From: DATAOG01 sp963753685
Lineage (GTDB): Bacteria; Pseudomonadota; Alphaproteobacteria; Geminicoccales; Geminicoccaceae
Assembly: GCA_963753685.1 (NCBI GenBank)
Contig: CAVWDE010000032.1
Coordinates: forward strand, 62,001 to 126,000
Reading direction: 5' to 3'
DNA length: 64,000 bases
Shown piece after piece: positions 33,145-41,675 of this stretch. The notes beneath the pieces were generated by a model that worked only from the letters and a program-made list of their open reading frames with translations, was not told the DNA's origin and did not search any database. Each line of letters begins with the position of its first letter. Position 1 is the first letter of the stretch. The position numbers were made by a program, and so were the translations under genes.

Positions 33145-34521
33145 CTACCGGCGCTGGCTATCGACATTGGTGCCCAGGCCGACCAGCCGGTTGCGCACAT
33201 CGGCGTAGTAGGCTTCCGAATTGTAGGGCTGGACCGGCAAGCCGATGCCGACCACCGTCAACTCGCCGACCGCGGCCTTCAGCCGGTAGCTCGCGACCAC
33301 CTGGTCGCGGCGCGCCCGCACGAAATCGACCTGCGACTGGAACAGATCGTTCTCCTGGTCGAGCACGTCCAGCGTGGTCCGCTGGCCGACCAGTGCCTCC
33401 TGCCGCGAGCCCTCGACCGCGATCTCGTTGGCGTGCACCTGGGCGCTGATCGACTGGATCCGGCTGGTCGCGGTCACAAACGCCTGCCACGAGCTGGTCA
33501 CCTCGTTGCGTACGGCGCGAAAGGCGGACTCGAGATCGTTCTCACGCTGCCGCACCGTCTGCTTGTTCTGCCGGACCCGGGCATACTCACCACCGCCCTG
33601 GTACAGGGGAATCTTAACGTTGGCGCCAATCAAGGCGTCCCGTTGCCAGTCCAACGTCGAGTTAGGATCGTCGGTATAGTTTAAAGCTCCCTGAATGGAA
33701 AGCCGCGGGTAGAGAGATGAAAGCGCGACGTCGACATCGGCGCGCGCCGCCGCCAGGTTGAACTGGGCCGCGCTGATGTTCGGGTTGTCGACCTCGGCGA
33801 GCTGGTGGGCCTCGGCCTCGTTGGCGGGGATCCCGCTGAGCGGCGGCGGCACCACGAGCTTGTTCGGCTCCTGGTTGATGACCCGGCGATAGTCGGCCTG
33901 GGCCGACCGGAGGTCGCCTTCCGCCTGGATCCGGTCGGAGGTCGCACCCGACAGCCGGGCTTCGGCCTGGGCGACGTCGGTCCGGGTCACCTCGCCGACC
34001 TGGAAGCGATCCCGGGTCGCCTGCAGCTGACGCTGCAGGCGGCTCTCGTTCTGGTTGGCAAAATCGAGCACTGCCTGCGCCGCCAGCAGATTGGTGTAGA
34101 CGGTCACGGCGTCGAGCAGCACGTTCTGCTCGGTGGCCAGCAGGCGGGCGCGCTCGGCCCGCACCAGCCGCTCGGCGCGTTGGGTGCTGGCGACCGTCTC
34201 GCCGCCGCTGTACAACTCCTGATCGAGCGTCAGCGAACTGCCCTTCTCCGAGAAGTTGTCATTGGTGCTGCTACCCCCCTGCGAGACCTCGCCCTGGTTA
34301 TGGGCCAGAGTCCCATGGATCGCGAGCGTCGGCCGCCAGCCGCTGAGCGCCTCCGGCACCAGCTCGTCGGTCGCCCGCAGCGCCGCGCGCTGGGCCTCCA
34401 GATCCGGATTGGTGAGATAGGCCGCGACCAGCGCTTCCTGCAAGGTCTGGGCGCTGCTCCCACCGGTACCGCCGAGCCATACAGCACCCGCCAGCGCCGT
34501 GATCAATCGCCAGTGTCTCAT
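33145..34521 (-). CDS. tolC: TolC-family outer membrane efflux protein
   Basis: The product is 458 aa from ATG 34521, preceded by the SD GGGAGGT. A signal peptide (about 1-25, ending near SSAQ) is followed by two outer-membrane-factor repeats of long helices and short strands (TLQEALVAAYLTNPDLEAQR; YPRLSIQGALNYT; ALVGQRTTLDVLDQENDLFQ). It forms the trimeric outer-membrane duct for efflux pumps and type I secretion. No pump genes are adjacent. The open frame extends upstream to 34578, but those residues precede the signal peptide. Confidence 0.93.
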   Translation of the reverse strand: MRHWRLITALAGAVWLGGTGGSSAQTLQEALVAAYLTNPDLEAQRAALRATDELVPEALSGWRPTLAIHGTLAHNQGEVSQGGSSTNDNFSEKGSSLTLDQELYSGGETVASTQRAERLVRAERARLLATEQNVLLDAVTVYTNLLAAQAVLDFANQNESRLQRQLQATRDRFQVGEVTRTDVAQAEARLSGATSDRIQAEGDLRSAQADYRRVINQEPNKLVVPPPLSGIPANEAEAHQLAEVDNPNISAAQFNLAAARADVDVALSSLYPRLSIQGALNYTDDPNSTLDWQRDALIGANVKIPLYQGGGEYARVRQNKQTVRQRENDLESAFRAVRNEVTSSWQAFVTATSRIQSISAQVHANEIAVEGSRQEALVGQRTTLDVLDQENDLFQSQVDFVRARRDQVVASYRLKAAVGELTVVGIGLPVQPYNSEAYYADVRNRLVGLGTNVDSQRR

Positions 34522-34626
34522 GACCTCCCTATACACCCCTCTCGCCAGATACGGTAGTATCCGAGCCCCGATTTGCACCCTTTCGATGCCGACGGCGTGA
34601 CACCGGCCAACATCGCTCCCAGGTTC

Positions 34627-35001
34627 TCAGTAGCGCGCCATGCCCGGCTCGACCTCGAGCGCATAGGCCTCGATGCCGCCCCGCAGATTGACCGCGCGGC
34701 GCCAGCCCAGGCGGCGAAGATGCCGGGTCGCGAGCAGCGAGCGCTGGCCGGTGTGGCAGACCACCACCAGCGGCCGGTCCCGCGGCAGCTCCTGCTCGCG
34801 GCCGACCAGCCCGCCGAGCGGCAGGTGGATCGCGTCGGGAAAGCTGCAGATCTCGAGCTCCCAGGCCTCGCGCACGTCGAGCAAGGCACAGCCATCCGGT
34901 CCGGTCCGCAAGCCGGCCAGCCCGGCCGGGTCGATCTCGAGGGGTAGCGGGTCGGGCGGGCGCTCGGCGCCGCCGCCGGCGAGCGGCCGGCCGGCGGTCA
35001 A
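34627..35001 (-). CDS. rhodanese-like domain protein
   Basis: The product is 124 aa from a TTG start overlapping the stop of the pcm-like gene (TTGA). A single rhodanese domain has LLDVREAWELEICSFPDAIH (about 42-61) and the active-site loop VVVCHTGQRS, with cysteine at the catalytic position followed by a six-residue loop. C-terminal is NLRGGIEAYALEVEPGMARY. It may transfer sulfane sulfur. The upstream open frame lies in the neighbouring gene. The trio pcm-like, rhodanese, tolC recurs in this class. Confidence 0.85.
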   Translation of the reverse strand: MTAGRPLAGGGAERPPDPLPLEIDPAGLAGLRTGPDGCALLDVREAWELEICSFPDAIHLPLGGLVGREQELPRDRPLVVVCHTGQRSLLATRHLRRLGWRRAVNLRGGIEAYALEVEPGMARY

Positions 35002-35651
35002 AATGCAAACTCCACCCGGGCTGCCAGACCGGGCAGCCGGGGGATGCGGGCATCGAACAGGACCTGCTTGCCGATCACCCCGTGCAGCCGCGTGAAGACC
35101 GTCACCTTGCCGACCCGACCGTCGTCGATCACCGCCACCAGGCGGCCGCCCTCGCCGATCTGCTCCCACAGCGCCGGCGGCACCGCGTCGACCGCCCCGA
35201 CCAGCAGGATGACGCCGAACGGCGCCTGGCTCGGCTGGCCGGCGGTCGGGTCGTCGCTGACCGCGACCACGACATTGTCCACGCCCAACTCGTCGAGCAG
35301 GGTCTCGATCTGCGCGGCCGCCGCCTGGTCGGGCTCGACCAGGATCACGGTCGCCGCCAGCTGCGCCAGGACCGCGCCCGCGTAGCCGGTCGTGCAGCCG
35401 ACCACCAGGACCACCTCCTGGGGCTGGATCCGGGCGGCCTCGATCAAGCGCGCGAGCGCCAGGGGCTCGATCAGATGGCCGCCGCTCGGCAGCAGCAGGT
35501 CCTCGTCGGCGTAGGCGACCCCGCGCAGGACCTTGGGCAGGAAGTGCTCGCGGGGCACCTCGCGCATCGCCCGGAGCAGGCGCGGATCGTCGATCTGGTT
35601 TGGCCGCAGCTGGTTCTCGACCATATTCACGCGGGCACGGGTGTAGTCCAT
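34998..35651 (-). CDS. protein-L-isoaspartate O-methyltransferase family protein
   Basis: The product (217 aa) resembles Pcm: NMVENQLRPNQIDDPRLLRA, VPREHFLP, and a SAM loop VVGCTTGYAGAVLAQ that replaces the usual GxGxGY with GCTTGY. This divergent form is the one usually found upstream of tolC in alphaproteobacteria. Whether it still methylates isoaspartate is uncertain because the SAM motif is altered. I chose ATG 35651 (MDYTRARVNM). It is coupled to the rhodanese gene by a TTGA overlap. Confidence 0.85.
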   Translation of the reverse strand: MDYTRARVNMVENQLRPNQIDDPRLLRAMREVPREHFLPKVLRGVAYADEDLLLPSGGHLIEPLALARLIEAARIQPQEVVLVVGCTTGYAGAVLAQLAATVILVEPDQAAAAQIETLLDELGVDNVVVAVSDDPTAGQPSQAPFGVILLVGAVDAVPPALWEQIGEGGRLVAVIDDGRVGKVTVFTRLHGVIGKQVLFDARIPRLPGLAARVEFAF

Positions 35652-35823
35652 CGGCAGGGCTCGCTGGCAGGGCTCAATGCGGTGCTGAGCGGGTCGATAA
35701 ACCCAGAGGCGATCTGGACTATAGCGGCGGGCCGTGGCCAGGACAATCGGCATGACCGACCCTGTGCGCGCCGTTGACCCGCCTCTGCGCCCTCGATAGA
35801 AGACCAGCAGCCGGAGCGGTTCT

Positions 35824-35897
35824 GGCCGGGTAGCAAAGTGGTAATGCTGGGGACTGCAAATCCCTGATCGGCGGTTCGATTCCGCCCCCGGCCTCCA
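35824..35897 (+). tRNA. tRNA-Cys (GCA)
   Basis: This is a 74-nt cloverleaf with encoded CCA. The acceptor pairs GGCCGGG with CCCGGCC. The anticodon stem pairs GGGGA with TCCCT around loop CTGCAAA (anticodon GCA). The T arm GGCGG-TTCGATT-CCGCC and discriminator U fit tRNA-Cys. Confidence 0.97.
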
Positions 35898-36076
35898 CGC
35901 CGAAGCTGTGAATCCGAAGCCCCTGCCGGCCAGGCGCCACCAACCGGAAGGGCGCCGCGGAGCGCGCTGGCGGCGAGCCACGTCCGCTGGCCGTCATCGC
36001 CCCGAGCGGCCTTTGGATCTTGTTCGCGGGCGCGCGCGTCTGATATAGAGCAGGCCGCAATTGGCGGCGGCACTGA

Positions 36077-36152
36077 TCCCCGGTAGCTCAGTTGGTAGAG
36101 CAAGCGGCTGTTAACCGCTGGGTCGCTGGTTCGAGTCCGGCCCGGGGAGCCA
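36077..36152 (+). tRNA. tRNA-Asn (GTT)
   Basis: This is a 76-nt cloverleaf with encoded CCA. The acceptor pairs TCCCCGG with CCGGGGA. The anticodon arm pairs AGCGG with CCGCT around loop CTGTTAA (anticodon GTT). The discriminator is G. It marks the left edge of an accessory-looking block, and tRNA genes are common integration sites, but I found no attachment repeat. Confidence 0.97.
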
Positions 36153-36619
36153 ACCCAAAAATTCAGTCTGCCTTCGAAGATCCCGTGTCCGAACCCGCTT
36201 TGCGGAGAGGGTGGCTAGGATCTCAAGGCCATCCTCATTACGCTCACACATGGCAAGATGACGAGCTATCAGACTACGTGGTGATGCCGCGGTCGCGAAG
36301 GGTCGCGCCGGACGCAGGTCAACTTTTATCCGTGCATGAACTCCGTGGAAGTAATAATCGAGTTCGCTGACCACGAGTAAAGCCTGGCGCGGCAGGCGGT
36401 GGGGCACGCCCTAGAATGTCCTGCTTGGCGACTGTCGGGCCGTAGCCGAAGCTCGGTCCATGCAGCCGAGCCCGATCGCCGAGCTTCCAGTCCACTGTTA
36501 CCGGGCTTGCGCTTCTGCATCTCCCTCCTCCTTCGCTGTACAACCAGCAGCTCATCAGGCCCCCCGTATCCTTCGTCGTGCCGTCCTCTTTTTGTCGCCG
36601 TCCGCCGCGCTGCGGCCGG
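36153..36619. other. 467-bp intergenic stretch of lower GC without a gene
   Basis: No open frame here has codon use or similarity that I trust. The DNA is less GC-rich than its surroundings and lies just after tRNA-Asn. A minus-strand fragment (VDWKLGDRARLHGPSFGYG) has protein-like character but no start context or intact frame, so it may be a gene remnant. Confidence 0.4.
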
Positions 36620-36982
36620 TCAGCGCGGCTCGAGCCGCAGCGTGGTCGGCAGGACTTCGGAGCGCACCATCGCTTGCGCATAGGGGCTCGATTGGTACTT
36701 CCTCAGGTATTCGCGGCTGGCCCGGTCGACCGCCGCGGGGTCGGCCGCCGGGATCGCCTGCACCGCGAGGCGGCGGCCGGCAAACTCCAGCGTGGCGGGC
36801 CCGCCTGCCGCGAGATCCCGGTACCAGCGCCCCTTAGCGCCGCGCACCGAGCGCACGAAGACCTCGTCGTCGGCCACCGCGACCCAAATCACCACCGCGT
36901 TCTTGGGGTGCTGCTCGGTCCGGATCGCGACCTCCTGCAAGTGGTGCAATTCGTGCCGCGTGTCCGCATCGAAGTTCGCCAT
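36620..36982 (-). CDS. DUF2255-family protein
   Basis: The product (120 aa) shows an EVAIRTEQHPKNAVVIWVAV strand pattern, then VFVRSVRGAKGRWYRDL and a helical C-terminus (REYLRKYQSSPYAQAM). This matches DUF2255, which has a split-barrel fold like flavin/deazaflavin-binding nitroreductase-type proteins. Function is unknown. It is monocistronic on the minus strand and lies 100 bp from the SDR gene. Confidence 0.75.
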   Translation of the reverse strand: MANFDADTRHELHHLQEVAIRTEQHPKNAVVIWVAVADDEVFVRSVRGAKGRWYRDLAAGGPATLEFAGRRLAVQAIPAADPAAVDRASREYLRKYQSSPYAQAMVRSEVLPTTLRLEPR

Positions 36983-37082
36983 GGCCTGGTCTCCCGTAGC
37001 ATCGCAAGCCGGCCGCGCCGGGTGCGGCAGCCTGGCCCTGATCTAGAGCGCGCATCGGTCGCGAGTAGCCGCTGAAATCCGC

Positions 37083-37844
37083 CTACCGGCCCTTGCCGGC
37101 GGAATAGCCGCCGTCGACCGGCAGGATCGCTCCGGTCACGAAGCTTGCGTGGTCGGAGGCCAGGAAGAGGACAGCTGCGGCGACTTCTTCCGGCCGGCCT
37201 TCCCGGCCGAGCGGCTGCGAGGCGCGGAGGCGTCGCTCGTCCTCCGGATCCTGAAACATGACTTCCGTCATCGGGGTCCGGATCATGCCCGGCGCCACAG
37301 CGTTGACGCGGATGCCCAACGGGCCCACCTCCATGGCCATCGCGCGCGTGAGCCCGACGATCGCGTGCTTCGACGAGACATAGCTTGCCCGATTCGCAAT
37401 GCCCATGATGCCAGCCATCGACGAGATATTGACGATCGCGGCTGGTCTTCCGGCCTTGCTTGCCAGCCGCGCGAAGGATTGGGACGTGTTGAGGGTGCCT
37501 TCCAGATTGACCGCGTGGACACGACGCCATTGGTCCGGCTCGACATCCATGACCGACCCGACGCCCCGGATACCGGCGCAGTTCACGAGAATGTCGAGTC
37601 GTCCCAACCGGGCGGCCGCCTCCGTCATGACCGCATCGACGCGCGCGCGGTCCGTAACGTCCAACGCCACGGAATAGGCCTGCCTCTCGGCACCCAGACT
37701 GTCGGTGACCCGCTTGGCAGCCGCGGCATTGACGTCGACCACAACGACCGAGGCGCCTTCGGCGAATAACCCGCGGACCACGGCTTCTCAGATGCCGCTG
37801 CCGCCACCGGTCACGACTGCAGCGCAATCGACAAATCTCTTCAT
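37083..37844 (-). pseudogene. short-chain dehydrogenase/reductase with nonsense codon in the cofactor loop
   Basis: A full-length SDR frame (254 codons) runs from ATG 37844. Codon 19 (37788-37790) is TGA exactly where the glycine codon GGA of the NAD(P)-binding loop is expected (VVTGGGSGI-stop-EAVVRGLF). The rest is intact: NCAGIRG, the catalytic serine in IVNISSMAG, and YVSSKHA with the Tyr-x3-Lys pair, plus the C-terminal VDGGYSAGKGR. One base change (GGA to TGA) explains it. Translation from the downstream GTG would give a protein without its cofactor loop. It may be a point error in the sequence. Confidence 0.8.
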
Positions 37845-37913
37845 GGCAGGGTCTCCTCGATCCGCCGCGCCATCGTCCGCTCCGGTCCGGCCGTGCGCAC
37901 GATCTGCAGGTCA

Positions 37914-38309
37914 TCAGGCCTGGTATTGCTCGTCGCTGACGTGCTCCATCCAGTCGACGACTTTGCCCTCGAGCCGCTCCTGGATCGCGATATGGGTCAT
38001 GCCCGTGGTGGCCGTGGCCCCGTGCCAGTGCTTCTCGCCGGGCGCGAACCAGACCACGTCGCCCGGCCGGATCTCCTCGACCGGCCCGTCGTCGCGCTGC
38101 ACCCACCCGACTCCGGAGGTGACGATCAACGTCTGACCGAGCGGATGCGTGTGCCATGCGGTGCGCGCGCCGGGCTCGAAGGTGACCCTGCCGCCGGCGG
38201 CGCGGGCCGGATCGGGCGAGCTGAACAGCGGATCGATGCGGACCGTGCCGGTGAACCACTCGGCAGCTCCCGTACGGGAAGGCTGCGAACCGCTCCGTTT
38301 GATGTCCAT
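37914..38309 (-). CDS. cupin-domain protein
   Basis: The product (131 aa) is a single cupin barrel. Motif 1 is GARTAWHTHPLGQTLIVTSG (about 48-67), giving two His and a downstream acidic or polar ligand. Motif 2 is PGDVVWFAPGEKHWHGA. These are metal ligands in the family. The C-terminus WMEHVSDEQY matches a group of small cupins often annotated as quercetinase- or mandelonitrile-lyase-like. It lies next to an SDR and is divergent from a LysR gene, which may control both. Substrate unknown. Confidence 0.8.
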   Translation of the reverse strand: MDIKRSGSQPSRTGAAEWFTGTVRIDPLFSSPDPARAAGGRVTFEPGARTAWHTHPLGQTLIVTSGVGWVQRDDGPVEEIRPGDVVWFAPGEKHWHGATATTGMTHIAIQERLEGKVVDWMEHVSDEQYQA

Positions 38310-38376
38310 GTCCGTCCTCTGCGTTCAAGGATGCGCTGACGGCCATGTGGGGCGTGCATCCCATGTGATTAGTCGC

Positions 38377-38391
38377 TATAATGCGCATGAT
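38377..38391. promoter_or_regulatory. TATAAT box and near-palindrome between cupin and LysR genes
   Basis: A perfect TATAAT (38377-38382) lies 30 bp before the LysR ATG. It is overlapped by the imperfect palindrome ATAATGCGCATGAT (38378-38391, one mismatch). In divergent LysR arrangements such a site often binds the regulator and controls both directions. No good -35 is seen. Confidence 0.4.
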
Positions 38392-38411
38392 CTCATAAGC
38401 AGGCCTTCTGA

Positions 38412-39305
38412 ATGGCGCGGGAGACCATCAACGACCTTATCGCCTTCCTCGCGGTCGCCCGGGAGCGCAGCTTCACCCGGGCCGCCGCTCAGCTCGGCGT
38501 GTCGCAGTCGGCGCTCAGCCAGACCGTTCGCGGCCTGGAAGCGCGGCTCGGACTGCGGCTGCTGACCCGCACCACGCGCAGCGTCGCGCCGACCGAGGCG
38601 GGCGAACGCCTGCTGCTGACCGTGGGCCCTCGGTTGGAGGAGATCGATGCCGAGCTGGCTGCGCTGAGCGAGCTCCGCGAGAGGCCGCCGGCACCGTCCG
38701 CATCACGGCCGACGAGCACGCGGCCGAAACGGTGCTCTGGCCCGCCTTGCAACGCTTCCTACCCGACCATCCGGACATCAAGGTCGAGATCGTCGATCGA
38801 CAACGGCCTGACCGACATCGTCGCGGAGCGGTACGACGCCGGCGTGCGCCTCGGCGGCATCGTCGCCAAGGACATGATCGCCGTGCGCATCGGGCCGGAC
38901 CTGCGCATGGCGGTGGTCGGTGCGCCGTCCTATTTCGCCAGGCGGCCAGAGCCGCAGAGGCCGCAGGACCTGACCGCCCACAACTGCATCAGCCTCCGCC
39001 TGCCAACCTTGGGCGGCCTCTACGCCTGGGAGTTCGAGCACAACGGCCATGAGCTGCGGGTGCGGGTCGAAGGGCAGCTCGTGTTCAACGGCATTGCCCT
39101 GATGCTCAAGGCGGCGCTCGCCGGCTTCGGCCTCGCGTACCTGCCGGAGGGCCAGGTGCAGGCGCACCTCGCCACGGGACGGCTGATCCGGGTGCTCGCG
39201 GACTGGTGCCCTCCCTTCTCGGGATACCACCTCTACTACGCGAGCCGCCGCCAGCCCGCCCCAGCCTTTACCGTGCTGGTCGACGCGCTGCGCTATCGGG
39301 GCTGA
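38412..39305 (+). pseudogene. LysR-family transcription regulator with compensated double frameshift
   Basis: The open frame is continuous (297 codons). It has a good LysR helix-turn-helix at about 5-64 (FLAVARERSFTRAAAQLGVS, LEARLGLRLLTRTTR) and an effector domain from DNGLTDIVAERYDAGVRLGG onward. Residues about 93-128 are nonsense. In another frame the same DNA (about 38688-38795) reads as the expected linker (VRITADEHAAETVLWPALQ, PDHPDIKVEIV). One base is missing near 38688 and one extra sits near 38795. It lies divergent from the cupin/SDR genes, its probable targets. It could be sequence error. Confidence 0.75.
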
Positions 39306-39315
39306 ACTGATGAGG

Positions 39316-40056
39316 TCAGATGATCCCGCCGTTGGCGCGCAAGGTCTGACCGTTGATCCAGGCGCCATCCGGGCCGGCGAGGAAGGCCACGGCCGCGGCG
39401 ATATCGGCGGGCTCGCCCAGACGCTCCAGTGGTGCCAGCTTGGCCAGGCGGTCGATCAGCTCCGGCGACTTGCCATTCAGGAACAGATCGGTCGCGGTCG
39501 GTCCGGGGGCGATCGCGTTGACCGTGATGTTGCGGCCGCGCAGTTCCTTGGCGAGCACAGCCGTCATGGCCTCGACGCCCGCCTTGGTCGCGGCATAGAC
39601 GGCATAGGTCGGCTGCAGCAGCCCGACGACGCTCGATGAGAAATTGATGATCCGGCCGCCCTCGCGCAGCCGCCTGGCACCTTCGCGCAGGGTGTTGAAC
39701 GTGCCCTTCAGGTTGACCGCGATCAGCCGGTCGAAGGCGGCATCCCCGGTGTCCGCGACATTGGCAAGCGTCATGATGCCGGCATTGTTGACCAGCACGT
39801 CGACCCCGCCAAGAGCCCTCTCGGTCACCTCGAACAGCCCCCGCACCGCGCCCGGGTCGCTGACGTCGGCCCGGGCGGCCAGCGCCCGTCCGCCGGCTCC
39901 CTCGATCTTGCCCACGAGCGCCTCGGCCGCGGCCGCATTGGCGGCATAGTTGACCACGACCGCAAAGCCGTCCTGAGCGAGGCGCAGGGCCACGGCGGCG
40001 CCAATGCCGCGGGCCGCGCCGGTCACGAGCGCCACCCTCGGCGCGGGCTCGTTCAT
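39316..40056 (-). CDS. short-chain dehydrogenase/reductase
   Basis: This is a classical SDR (246 aa): TGAARGIG cofactor loop (13-20), NNAGI, the catalytic serine in INFSSSVVG, and Tyr-x3-Lys in YAVYAATKAGVEAM. C-terminal is GAWINGQTLRANGGII. The Asn at the end of strand 2 (VVNYAANAAAAE) suggests NADPH use, as in FabG-like enzymes. Substrate unknown. The start overlaps the yacG stop (ATGA), although the two functions are unrelated. Confidence 0.9.
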   Translation of the reverse strand: MNEPAPRVALVTGAARGIGAAVALRLAQDGFAVVVNYAANAAAAEALVGKIEGAGGRALAARADVSDPGAVRGLFEVTERALGGVDVLVNNAGIMTLANVADTGDAAFDRLIAVNLKGTFNTLREGARRLREGGRIINFSSSVVGLLQPTYAVYAATKAGVEAMTAVLAKELRGRNITVNAIAPGPTATDLFLNGKSPELIDRLAKLAPLERLGEPADIAAAVAFLAGPDGAWINGQTLRANGGII

Positions 40057-40289
40057 GTCCTGCCTCCGTCGCCGCTTTGGTCGTCCTCGTCGAAGCCGGG
40101 CTCGACCGCCGGCACGGCGTAGGCCTCGCCGAACCAGTGCGCGAGATCGACGTCGCGGCAGCGCGCCGAGCAGAACGGGCGGAACTGCGGCACCCGCGGC
40201 CGGCCGCAGAGCGGGCAGCGCGGCCCCTTCGGAGCCGGTGCCTCCGGGGTCGAAGACCGGCCGGCCCCCCGGCGCTGATCGTCGCTCAT
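40053..40289 (-). CDS. yacG: DNA gyrase inhibitor YacG, zinc-binding
   Basis: The product (78 aa) has the YacG zinc finger CPLCGRPRVPQFRPFCSARC, four cysteines as Cx2C...Cx3C at about 28-47. This is followed by RDVDLAHWFGEAYAVP. The YacG family binds GyrB and blocks gyrase. It is coupled to rng (4-bp overlap at 40286-40289), which is typical in alphaproteobacteria. Confidence 0.9.
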   Translation of the reverse strand: MSDDQRRGAGRSSTPEAPAPKGPRCPLCGRPRVPQFRPFCSARCRDVDLAHWFGEAYAVPAVEPGFDEDDQSGDGGRT

Positions 40290-41611
40290 CCCTTGCCCGC
40301 CTCGATGCGATAGCTGCCGGCCGTCAGCAGCGGGTCGGGCCGCAGCATCGGAATCCGTCCCTGGCGCTGGCAGAACGCCGTCCAGACCGGCGCCGCGCTG
40401 CCGCAAAGGTAGGCGTGCAGGTCCGGCGCGACCGCCGCGCCGGGCCGGGCGGGCGGCGGCGCCGCCAGATCCCGCATCAGCGCCTCGGCCTGGCAGCGCA
40501 GGCTCGGCAGCCGGCCGCCGCCGGCACAGCTCGGGCAAGCCCGGCCGAGCTGCTCGGCGAGCGCAGGACCGAGACGCTGGCGGCTGATCTCGATCAGTCC
40601 CAAAGCGCTCATGGGAAAGGCGCGCACCGGTACCGGATCGGCGGCGAGCGCGGCCCGCACCGCCGAGAACAGGCGCGCCCGGTCGCGCTTGCCGGTGAGA
40701 TCGACGAAGTCGACCACGATCGTGCCGCCGAGCTGGCGCAGCCGCAGCTGCCTCGCGACCTCGGCCGCCGCCTCGAGGTCGACCTCGAGCGCCCGCCGGC
40801 CGCCGCCGTCGACGTCGATCGCGGTCAGCGCCGCGGTCGGCTGGATGATCAACGAGCCGCCGCCGGCGAGCGGAACCACGGGCTCGAGCGCGGCCGCCAG
40901 CTGCTCCTCGGCGCCGGTCGCGACGAACGCATCCGGCACCAGCTCCAGGCGATCCTGCAGCGCCGGACGCCAGTCGGCGAGGTAGCGGCGCACCCGCGCC
41001 AGGAGCGCCGCGTCGGCGACCAGGATGCGCTCCGGACCGGCGCCCAGATGCTCGGCCAGAACCCATTGCACGGGGTCGGCGGCGCTCTGCAGGCGCGCCG
41101 GCGGTCGCAGCTCGCCCGCCTTGGCCAGGATCTCCTGCCAGAGCGCGCGCAGCCGCAGGGCCTCGGCGCGCAGCTCATCCTCGGACGCATCGGCCGCCGG
41201 CCGGACCTCGAACTGGCCGCCCTCGGGCCGATGCGGGCGGTAGATCAGGCAGGGTCCCGGCAGCGCCACCTCGCCGGTCAGCCGCGCGCCCTTGCCGCCC
41301 TGGGGATCGCGCCGGCCCTGGACGACCACCGCCTGGCCCTCGTGCAGGCGCTGGCCGATCGGGGTGCCGCGCCCCTGGTCGGAGGCCAGCGGCACGTCGC
41401 GCGCGGCCAGCCAGCCGTCCTCCTCGAGACCGCAGTCGACGAAGGCGGCATCGAGCTCGTGGTCGATCGCCCGCACCCGGCCGAGCCAGATCTGGCCACG
41501 GACCGGCATGGCCTCGGCGTCGAGCACGCTGACCTCGAGCAGGCGGCCGTCCGCGAGCAGGCCCGCGCGCAGGCCGAACACGGTCGGCTCGATGACCAGC
41601 TCCAGACTCAT
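40286..41611 (-). CDS. rng: ribonuclease E/G family protein (RNase G type)
   Basis: The product (441 aa) has an S1-like segment (GQIWLGRVRAIDHELDAAFV, about 38-57) and a catalytic core with the metal-site aspartates (AALTAIDVDGGGR, VVDFVDLTGKRDR). The zinc-link signature is CPSCAGGG near 366-373. It lacks the long C-terminal scaffold of RNase E, so it is the short, RNase G-like form. It processes and degrades RNA in the cytoplasm. ATG 41611 is the last of a tandem series of ATGs created by a 17-bp repeat. Confidence 0.88.
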   Translation of the reverse strand: MSLELVIEPTVFGLRAGLLADGRLLEVSVLDAEAMPVRGQIWLGRVRAIDHELDAAFVDCGLEEDGWLAARDVPLASDQGRGTPIGQRLHEGQAVVVQGRRDPQGGKGARLTGEVALPGPCLIYRPHRPEGGQFEVRPAADASEDELRAEALRLRALWQEILAKAGELRPPARLQSAADPVQWVLAEHLGAGPERILVADAALLARVRRYLADWRPALQDRLELVPDAFVATGAEEQLAAALEPVVPLAGGGSLIIQPTAALTAIDVDGGGRRALEVDLEAAAEVARQLRLRQLGGTIVVDFVDLTGKRDRARLFSAVRAALAADPVPVRAFPMSALGLIEISRQRLGPALAEQLGRACPSCAGGGRLPSLRCQAEALMRDLAAPPPARPGAAVAPDLHAYLCGSAAPVWTAFCQRQGRIPMLRPDPLLTAGSYRIEAGKG

Positions 41612-41674
41612 GGCGGGTCCAGGCTCATGGCGGGTCCAGGCTCATCACAGGTCCACCTTCAGGGCGGGTCCGGG
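41607..41674. repeat. four tandem 17-bp units creating coupled mini-ORFs between maf and rng
   Basis: Units at 41607-41623 and 41624-41640 are identical (CTCATGGCGGGTCCAGG); 41641-41657 and 41658-41674 are degenerate. On the minus strand they make a chain. The maf stop overlaps ATG 41679 of a six-codon ORF (MNPDPP). Then come two MSLDPP mini-ORFs from ATG 41645 and 41628. Each of these ends in TGA overlapping the next ATG, the last being the rng start at 41611. AGGTGG precedes the first MSLDPP ATG. This could act as a translational-coupling relay, or be slippage with no function. Confidence 0.85.
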
Positions 41675-41675
41675 T

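Noticed and set aside
36153..36619. Possible transposase or integrase remnant beside tRNA-Asn
   Set aside because: No recognisable catalytic motif, inverted repeats or target duplication.
37788..37790. TGA as a selenocysteine codon in the SDR
   Set aside because: The position is a structural glycine of the cofactor loop, no insertion element is visible, and one base change from GGA explains it.
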